Shown in pieces: positions 59,251-64,000 of a DNA stretch of 64,000 nucleotides. Both the position numbers and the translations under genes were made by a program. Origin of the DNA: Zhihengliuella sp. (lineage in GTDB: Bacteria; Actinomycetota; Actinomycetes; Actinomycetales; Micrococcaceae); the NCBI RefSeq assembly GCF_031178195.1, contig NZ_JAPSJL010000006.1, forward strand, positions 1-64,000. The letters run 5' to 3'. The notes beneath the pieces were generated by a model. That model was given only the letters and a program-made list of their open reading frames with translations. It ran no database searches and had not been told where the DNA came from. Each line of letters starts with the position of its first letter. Position 1 is the stretch's first letter.

Positions 59251-60054
59251 TCACTTCTCGGACCCGGACTTCTTGCGGTCCAGGAACTCCTGCATGCGCC
59301 GGAACTTCTCCTCCGACTCGAAGAGCATCCCCTGGGCCAGGGTGTCGATCGCGGGGTGTGCCTCGCGCGGGGCGTGGAACACGGACTTCGTGATGCGGAG
59401 GGCCAGGGGGTCCTGGGCGGCGATGCGGTCCGCCAGGGCGTGGGCGGCGTCGAGCAGCTCCGGGCCCGGCACCAGCTCGGTGACGAGTCCGGCGCGGAGG
59501 CACGCCTCGCCGTCGAGGATCCTGCCGGCCAGCAGGATCTCCTTGGCCAGCGGCTCGCCGACCAGTTCTTTCAGCCGCCACGTGGCCCCGGCGGCGGCCA
59601 TGATCCCGAGGTTGGCCTCCGGCTGGCCCATCCGCAGCTCAGGCGTGCCGATGCGGAAGTCCGCGGCGTAGGCGAGCTCCGCCCCGCCGCCGAGCGCGTA
59701 GCCGTCCAGTGCGGCGATGACCGGCAGGGGCAGCCGGGCGATTCGGTCGAAGACGCCGGAGTTGATGCCGGCGAGGGCATCCGCACGACGGCGCTCGCGC
59801 AGCTGGGCGATGTCCGCGCCGGAGGCGAAGATCCCCTTGGCGCCCCTCGGGTTCTCCTCCGTGGGCGCCTGCGAGGGCGTCCCGGAGAGGATCAGGATCC
59901 GGGGCGTGCGCTCCAACTCGGCGCAGACCGCATGGAGCTCGTCCACCATCGTCTGGTCGATCGCGTTGCGCACCTCGGGCCGGTGCAGCTGCACCAGGAG
60001 GCGGTCCTCGCCGTCGGTGAGCCTGAGCGTGGTGAAGTCGGCGGCGTCGAGCAT
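59251..60054 (-). CDS. paaF: Enoyl-CoA hydratase (PaaF-like)
   Basis: 267 residues of the crotonase fold. Oxyanion-hole residues are in GIFASGADIAQL and YALGGGAELAYAADFRIG. The two catalytic Glu residues correspond to those in GGAELAYAADF and QPEANLGI, so hydratase activity is expected. An insertion (SQAPTEENPRG) precedes the first motif. Its ATG overlaps the thiolase stop by one base (TGATG), giving translational coupling. Assigned to phenylacetate degradation by operon context. Confidence 0.9.
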   Translation of the reverse strand: MLDAADFTTLRLTDGEDRLLVQLHRPEVRNAIDQTMVDELHAVCAELERTPRILILSGTPSQAPTEENPRGAKGIFASGADIAQLRERRRADALAGINSGVFDRIARLPLPVIAALDGYALGGGAELAYAADFRIGTPELRMGQPEANLGIMAAAGATWRLKELVGEPLAKEILLAGRILDGEACLRAGLVTELVPGPELLDAAHALADRIAAQDPLALRITKSVFHAPREAHPAIDTLAQGMLFESEEKFRRMQEFLDRKKSGSEK

Positions 60055-61274
60055 CAGACCCGCTCCACCAGCAGAGCCGCGCCCTGTCCGACGCCGACGC
60101 ACATGGTCGCCAGCCCCATCGAGCCGGGACCGGCCTCGCGCTCGAGGCGGCCGAGCAGCGTGATCGCCAGCCGGGACCCGGACGATCCGAGCGGGTGGCC
60201 GAGGGCGATCGCGCCGCCGTCGTTGTTGACGGTCTCCGGATCCAGCCCGAGCTCGCGCACGCAGGCGAGCGACTGGGAGGCGAACGCCTCGTTGAGTTCG
60301 ACGGCGGCCACGTCGCCCAGGCTGCGGCCCGTGCGCTCCATGAGCTTGCGCGTCGCCGGGACGGGGCCGAGACCCATGATCTCCTGGGCCAGCCCGGCGG
60401 AGGCGCCCCCGAGGATGCGGGCGCGCGGCGTCAGACCGTACTTCCCCACCGCGGCCTCGGAGGCCACGATGATGGCGGAGGCGCCGTCGTTCAGGGCGGA
60501 GGAGTTGCCGGCGGTGACCACCGAGCCGCCCTTGACCACGGGGCGGAGCCCGGCGAGGACCTCGGCGGTGGTCCCGGGGCGGGGGCCCTCGTCGGTGTCG
60601 ACGACGGTGACCCGGCCCTTGCGGTCCCTGACCTCGATGGGGACGATCTCGTCGGCGAACCGGCCGGCCTCGATCGCGGCGAGGGCCCGCTCGTGGGAGC
60701 GGACGGCGAACGCGTCGCAGTCCTCGCGGGAGACCTCGCGGACGCGGGCGACCTCCTCGGCGGTCTCCGGCATGGAGTAGGTGGCCTTGCCGTCGCGGGA
60801 GAGCTCGCCGGAGAGGAAGGCGGGGTTCGGGAAGCGCCAGCCGATCGAGGTGTCGTGGACCTGCCCCGGCTTGGCGAAGGCGGTGGCCGGCTTCTCCATG
60901 ACCCACGGGGCTCGGGACATGGACTCGACGCCGCCGGCCACCACGATGTCGGCCGCGCCGGCGGCGATCATGTGCTGGGCCATCGTGATGGCGGACATGC
61001 CGGAGGCGCAGAGGCGGTTGACGGTGATGCCCGCGACCGTGTCCGGGTAGCCGGCGAGCAGCCAGGCCATGCGGGCGACGTTGCGGTTCTCCTCGCCGGC
61101 GCCGTTGGCGTTGCCGAGGATCACCTCGTCGACGACGGCCGGGTCGAGGCCCGCGCGTTCGACGGCGGCGCGCACCGTGAGGGCCGCGAGGTCGTCCGGG
61201 CGGACCGAGCTCAGGGCGCCGCCGTAGCGGCCCACCGGCGTGCGGGCCCCGCCCACCAGGAATGCTTCTGCCAT
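60054..61274 (-). CDS. paaJ: Acetyl-CoA acyltransferase / beta-ketoadipyl-CoA thiolase (PaaJ/PcaF-like)
   Basis: 406 residues. The nucleophilic Cys is in TVNRLCASGMSAI (about residue 91), the His in GGAIALGHPLGSSGSRL and the second Cys in LATMCVGVGQGAALL, the complete thiolase triad. The specificity is probably 3-oxoadipyl-CoA to succinyl-CoA and acetyl-CoA, as last step of the phenylacetate route. The ATG has GAAGGAG upstream. The promoter carries a GAACGAAC motif shared with paaI and paaZ. It is the first gene of a three-gene operon. Confidence 0.92.
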   Translation of the reverse strand: MAEAFLVGGARTPVGRYGGALSSVRPDDLAALTVRAAVERAGLDPAVVDEVILGNANGAGEENRNVARMAWLLAGYPDTVAGITVNRLCASGMSAITMAQHMIAAGAADIVVAGGVESMSRAPWVMEKPATAFAKPGQVHDTSIGWRFPNPAFLSGELSRDGKATYSMPETAEEVARVREVSREDCDAFAVRSHERALAAIEAGRFADEIVPIEVRDRKGRVTVVDTDEGPRPGTTAEVLAGLRPVVKGGSVVTAGNSSALNDGASAIIVASEAAVGKYGLTPRARILGGASAGLAQEIMGLGPVPATRKLMERTGRSLGDVAAVELNEAFASQSLACVRELGLDPETVNNDGGAIALGHPLGSSGSRLAITLLGRLEREAGPGSMGLATMCVGVGQGAALLVERV

Positions 61275-61386
61275 GGATGCTCCTTCGGATCCCCGGCCTG
61301 CGGCAGCCGGGGTGGCCTGCCGGGACGGTCGGGCCGCGGGGCGGCTGCCGCCGGGTCCGCGGATTGCTGACTGGATGACCGACCGA

Positions 61387-61410
61387 ATTACCGACCGTTC
61401 GTTCACTAAT
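61387..61410. promoter_or_regulatory. Putative TetR (PaaR-like) operator before the thiolase operon
   Basis: The minus strand reads GTGAACGAACGGTCGGTAAT, with outer ATTA and TAAT arms. It shares the GAACGAWC core with the paaI (10944) and paaZ (23216) promoters, and lies about 113-136 bases before the thiolase ATG. Confidence 0.55.
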
Positions 61411-61450
61411 AGTGTCACCGGTCACCGCGACGGTCAACCGTCCCCGGGTC

Positions 61451-61479
61451 TTGTCACCACCGGGGGCCGCGTCTAGGTT
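61451..61479 (+). promoter_or_regulatory. Promoter of the VOC gene, leaderless
   Basis: TTGTCA (61451-61456), a 17-base spacer and TAGGTT (61474-61479), followed six bases later by the ATG at 61486. This is the clearest leaderless promoter of the window. Confidence 0.7.
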
Positions 61480-61485
61480 GAGCGC

Positions 61486-61929
61486 ATGAAGCCGACTCTT
61501 CAGCTCGTCCTCGACTGCGCCGATCCGCACGAGCTCGCGGCCTGGTGGGCCGAGACGCTCGAGTGGGAGGTGGAGCCGAGCAACGAGGACTTCATCCGGC
61601 GGATGATCGCCGACGGCCACGCCACCGAGGCCGATACCCGCGAGTTCCGCGGCACGCTGGTCTGGCGGGAGATGGCGGCGCTCCGTGAGCCGGGCGGCCC
61701 CGGCCGGATACTCTTCCAGCTGGTCCCCGAGCCCAAGACCGTGAAGAACCGCATGCACCTGGACCTGCACCTGGGACCGGACGGGCACGGCACCGACCAG
61801 GAGGGCCGGGACCGCGCCCGCGACGGCCTCGTGGCACGCGGCGCCACATTCCTCTACTCCGAGCGCCAGGGGCCGTTCGAATGGCACACGCTCGCCGACC
61901 CCGAGGGCAACGAGTTCTGCGTCGCCTGA
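61486..61929 (+). CDS. VOC (glyoxalase-like) superfamily protein
   Basis: 147 residues, two beta-alpha-beta-beta-beta modules. The first begins LQLVLDCADPHELAAWWAETLEWEVE, the second MHLDLHLG...FEWHTLADPEGNEFCVA. The endings PEGNEFCV and HLDL are typical for actinobacterial Glyoxalase_6-type proteins. A His/Glu metal site is plausible, but no function is known. It is convergent with the permease gene, with only four bases between stops. Confidence 0.87.
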   Translation: MKPTLQLVLDCADPHELAAWWAETLEWEVEPSNEDFIRRMIADGHATEADTREFRGTLVWREMAALREPGGPGRILFQLVPEPKTVKNRMHLDLHLGPDGHGTDQEGRDRARDGLVARGATFLYSERQGPFEWHTLADPEGNEFCVA

Positions 61930-61933
61930 GGCT

Positions 61934-63388
61934 CTAGGAGTAGAACTCGTTGGCCGGCTCGTGGTGCCGCACCCGGAGCCAGCCGAGCCACAGGGCGACG
62001 GCGAACAGCGGCACGCAGGCGATCGTGTAGAGGCCGAGGCGGAACACGTCGCCGGTGGCCGGGTCCACCCGGGTGTCGAAGGAGACGAGCACGCCGATGA
62101 GCAGCAGCGCGCCCAGACCGATCCAGCTGGTCCACGGCGAGCCCGGCATGGGCAGCGTGGAGACCCGCCCCTCCTTCCGCCGCAGCCCGAGCTGGGAGGC
62201 GAAGATCGCGCCCCACGTGCAGAGCACGCCGATCGACGCGGAGTTCAGCGCCAGCTCGAACGCGTACGTCCCGCCGAGCCAGATGTTCAGCAGGATGCCG
62301 AAGAAGTAGAGCACCCCGACCGTCAGGATGGCCGCGTACGGCACGTGCCGGCTGTTCATGCGGGCCAGCCACACGGGCGCGTGGCCGTTGTGGGCCATGG
62401 CGCGGAAGACGCGGCCCATGGAGTACAGGCCGGAGTTGCACGAGCTGAGGGCGGCGGTGATGACCACGATGTTCATCGCGTCCCCGATCCACGAGGCGCC
62501 GATCTGCGAGAACACGGTGACGAACGGGGACTCCCCGGCGCTGTAGGCGTCGTGCGGCAGCAGCATCGCCAGCAGCGTCACGGAGCCGACGTAGAAGACC
62601 ACGATGCGCAGCACGACGGCGCGGATGGCCTGGGGGACCTCGCGCTCGGGGTCCTTGGCCTCGCCGGCCGTGATGCCGACCATCTCGATGCCGTTGTAGG
62701 CGAAGATCACCGAGTTCAGGACGAGGATCGAGACCATCACGCCGTTCGGGAAGAGCCCGCCGTCGGAGGCGAAGAGGTTGGACACGGTGGCGGTGTGCTC
62801 GCCGATGCGGGCGTTCATCACCACCAGGACCGTGCCGACCACGAGGAAGATGACGATCGCGGAGACCTTCAGCAGCGACGCCCAGAACTCGGTCTCGCCG
62901 AACGCCTTGGCGCTGAAGAGGTTGATCGAGACCAGCAGGAGCAGGGCCGCGATCGCCGCGACCTCCAGCGGAACGTTCGGGAAGAAGAACTGGAAGTACA
63001 GGCCGATCGCGATGAGCTCGGCGATGCCGGTCATGATCCAGTTCAGGGCGTACATCCAGCCGGAGAGGTACGCGCCCTTGGCGCCGAACATCTCGCCGGC
63101 GTAGCTGACGAACGAGCCCGACGTGGTGCGGTACATGACGAGCTCGCCGAGCGCCCGCATGAGGAAGTAGGCGATGACGCCGGCCAGCGCGTAGGAGAGC
63201 AGCAGGGCCGGGCCGGTGGTGGCGAGGAGGCCGCCGGCGCCGAGGAACAGGCCGACGCCGATGGCGCCGCCCATGGCGATCATCTGGATGTGCCGGCGGG
63301 AGAGGGACTTCTGGTAGCCCTCGGCGGTGAGGGCGGAGGTGGTTTCCGGGGCGGCGGTTCTCGCGTCCGGACGCAGGGATTGTGACAC
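61934..63388 (-). CDS. Amino-acid permease of the APC family
   Basis: 484 residues, twelve membrane segments. The N-terminal motif SLSRRHIQMIAMGGAIGVGLFLGAG and the later EMVGITAGEAKDPEREVPQAIR are signatures of the amino-acid transporter subfamily that includes AnsP, GabP and AroP. The start is a GTG preceded by AAGGAAAG. GABA or asparagine are reasonable substrates given the polyamine/GABA genes in the window, but the sequence does not decide. It is divergent from menB. Confidence 0.9.
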   Translation of the reverse strand: MSQSLRPDARTAAPETTSALTAEGYQKSLSRRHIQMIAMGGAIGVGLFLGAGGLLATTGPALLLSYALAGVIAYFLMRALGELVMYRTTSGSFVSYAGEMFGAKGAYLSGWMYALNWIMTGIAELIAIGLYFQFFFPNVPLEVAAIAALLLLVSINLFSAKAFGETEFWASLLKVSAIVIFLVVGTVLVVMNARIGEHTATVSNLFASDGGLFPNGVMVSILVLNSVIFAYNGIEMVGITAGEAKDPEREVPQAIRAVVLRIVVFYVGSVTLLAMLLPHDAYSAGESPFVTVFSQIGASWIGDAMNIVVITAALSSCNSGLYSMGRVFRAMAHNGHAPVWLARMNSRHVPYAAILTVGVLYFFGILLNIWLGGTYAFELALNSASIGVLCTWGAIFASQLGLRRKEGRVSTLPMPGSPWTSWIGLGALLLIGVLVSFDTRVDPATGDVFRLGLYTIACVPLFAVALWLGWLRVRHHEPANEFYS

Positions 63389-63567
63389 GCGCGCTTTCCT
63401 TGTGGGTTAGCAGATGAGGGGGATGTCCACCACCTTCGCCGGGTGCGGCGGGAAGGGCGACAGCGCAATAGTGTAGACCTCGTCACTGGGAGCGGCCGCC
63501 GTCGGGCCCCGCCTCGCCGTCCGCACCGCCTCCGGCGCCGCCCCTGCCGGCACCGAGGGCGCGGGAT

Positions 63568-63573
63568 TAGACT
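63568..63573 (+). promoter_or_regulatory. Putative -10 box of menB, leaderless
   Basis: TAGACT (TANNNT) is followed after six bases by the GTG at 63580; no ribosome site precedes that GTG. Confidence 0.45.
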
Positions 63574-63579
63574 CGGTCC

Positions 63580-64000
63580 GTGACCACTGACCCAGCTTCC
63601 ATGCCCCAGCAGGTTTCCGACGTGTTCGACCCGGCGCAGTGGCGCGTTGTGGACGGCTTCGACCTGCAGGACGTGACCTACCACCGCCAGGTCGAGCGCG
63701 ACGCCGGCGGCAGGATCGTCCGCGACCTGCCCACCGTGCGCATCGCCTTCGACCGGCCCGAGGTCCGCAACGCGTTCCGCCCCGGCACGGTCGACGAGCT
63801 CTACCGGACCCTGGATCACGCCCGGATGACGCCGGACGTGGCGACCGTCCTGCTGACCGGCAACGGCCCCTCCCCCAAGGACGGCGGCCACAGCTTCTGC
63901 TCCGGCGGCGACCAGCGCATCCGCGGCCGCGACGGCTACCGCTACGCCGACGGCGACTCGGCCGAGACGATCGACCCGGCCCGCGCCGGCCGCCTGCACA
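63580..64000 (+). CDS. menB: 1,4-dihydroxy-2-naphthoyl-CoA synthase, 3' end beyond the window
   Basis: The first 140 residues are visible. FDPAQWRVVDGFDLQDVTYHRQVERDAGGRIVRDLPTVRIAFDRPEVRNAFRPGTVDELY is the MenB N-terminus of the crotonase superfamily, followed by the oxyanion-hole region GGHSFCSGGDQRIRGRDGYRYA. MenB closes the naphthoquinone ring in menaquinone synthesis, the quinone that feeds the cytochrome bd oxidase encoded upstream. The start is either the GTG at 63580 (leaderless) or the ATG at 63601. The gene is cut by the window end. Confidence 0.92.
   Translation, partial: MTTDPASMPQQVSDVFDPAQWRVVDGFDLQDVTYHRQVERDAGGRIVRDLPTVRIAFDRPEVRNAFRPGTVDELYRTLDHARMTPDVATVLLTGNGPSPKDGGHSFCSGGDQRIRGRDGYRYADGDSAETIDPARAGRLH

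Overview
The window is very GC-rich DNA from an actinomycete, most likely a member of the Micrococcales (Micrococcaceae-like). The evidence is: GC-ending codons throughout, a DUF222/HNH protein, a desferrioxamine-type siderophore operon behind an IdeR/DtxR-like iron box, a fused CydD-CydC exporter in a cydAB(DC) operon, a bacterial putrescine oxidase, MenB (menaquinone respiration), and several genes whose start codon lies 6-8 bases after a TANNNT box (leaderless transcripts). I see no rRNA, tRNA, CRISPR array, insertion sequence or prophage. The content is chromosomal catabolism, transport, respiration and iron acquisition.

Layout. 1-4.5 kb: end of a DUF222/HNH protein and oligopeptidase B. 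4.6-10.8 kb: a five-gene island (DUF3100 membrane protein, two amidohydrolases, a GntR/FCD regulator, an ornithine-cyclodeaminase-family enzyme); four of its promoters carry a near-identical site built on TTTGGYATRCCAAA, so it looks like one regulon for an unidentified N-containing compound. 10.9-13.6 kb: paaI, paaK and a TetR regulator. 13.7-16.4 kb: a PnuC-like membrane protein and a ThDP-dependent enzyme. 16.4-19.1 kb: a tightly overlapping operon of a haem-oxygenase-like diiron protein, a family-2 glycosyltransferase and a CDGSH Fe-S protein, the best candidate here for an undescribed pathway. 19.2-23.2 kb: a BCCT osmolyte transporter and paaZ. 23.4-31.2 kb: gabT, PucR and TetR regulators, putrescine oxidase, TetR and an MFS exporter. 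31.4-38.3 kb: a YtcJ-like amidohydrolase and an NCS1 permease-agmatine deiminase-amidase operon with a divergent TetR gene. 38.4-41 kb: a small secreted Ala/Asp-rich protein and an ABC-F ATPase. 41-47.9 kb: cydA-cydB-cydDC under three tandem 17-bp palindromes. 48-53.8 kb: desA-desB-desCD. 53.9-58.3 kb: an M16-type peptidase, a Cds1-like PLP enzyme, a tyrosine phosphatase and a lipoprotein. 58.4-61.3 kb: thiolase, enoyl-CoA hydratase and 3-hydroxyacyl-CoA dehydrogenase (paaJFH-like). 61.5-64 kb: a VOC protein, an amino-acid permease and the start of menB.

How the parts connect. The scattered phenylacetate genes (paaIK, paaZ, paaJFH) share a GAACGAWC motif in their promoters and are probably all controlled by the TetR protein encoded next to paaK; the ring epoxidase genes paaABCDE and the isomerase paaG are not in the window. 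Agmatine deiminase, putrescine oxidase and GabT form much of a route from agmatine to succinate semialdehyde, although N-carbamoylputrescine hydrolysis and the aminobutanal dehydrogenase are not identified here. Protein linkers in this genome repeatedly contain short in-frame tandem duplications, and convergent genes are separated by long perfect stem-loops.
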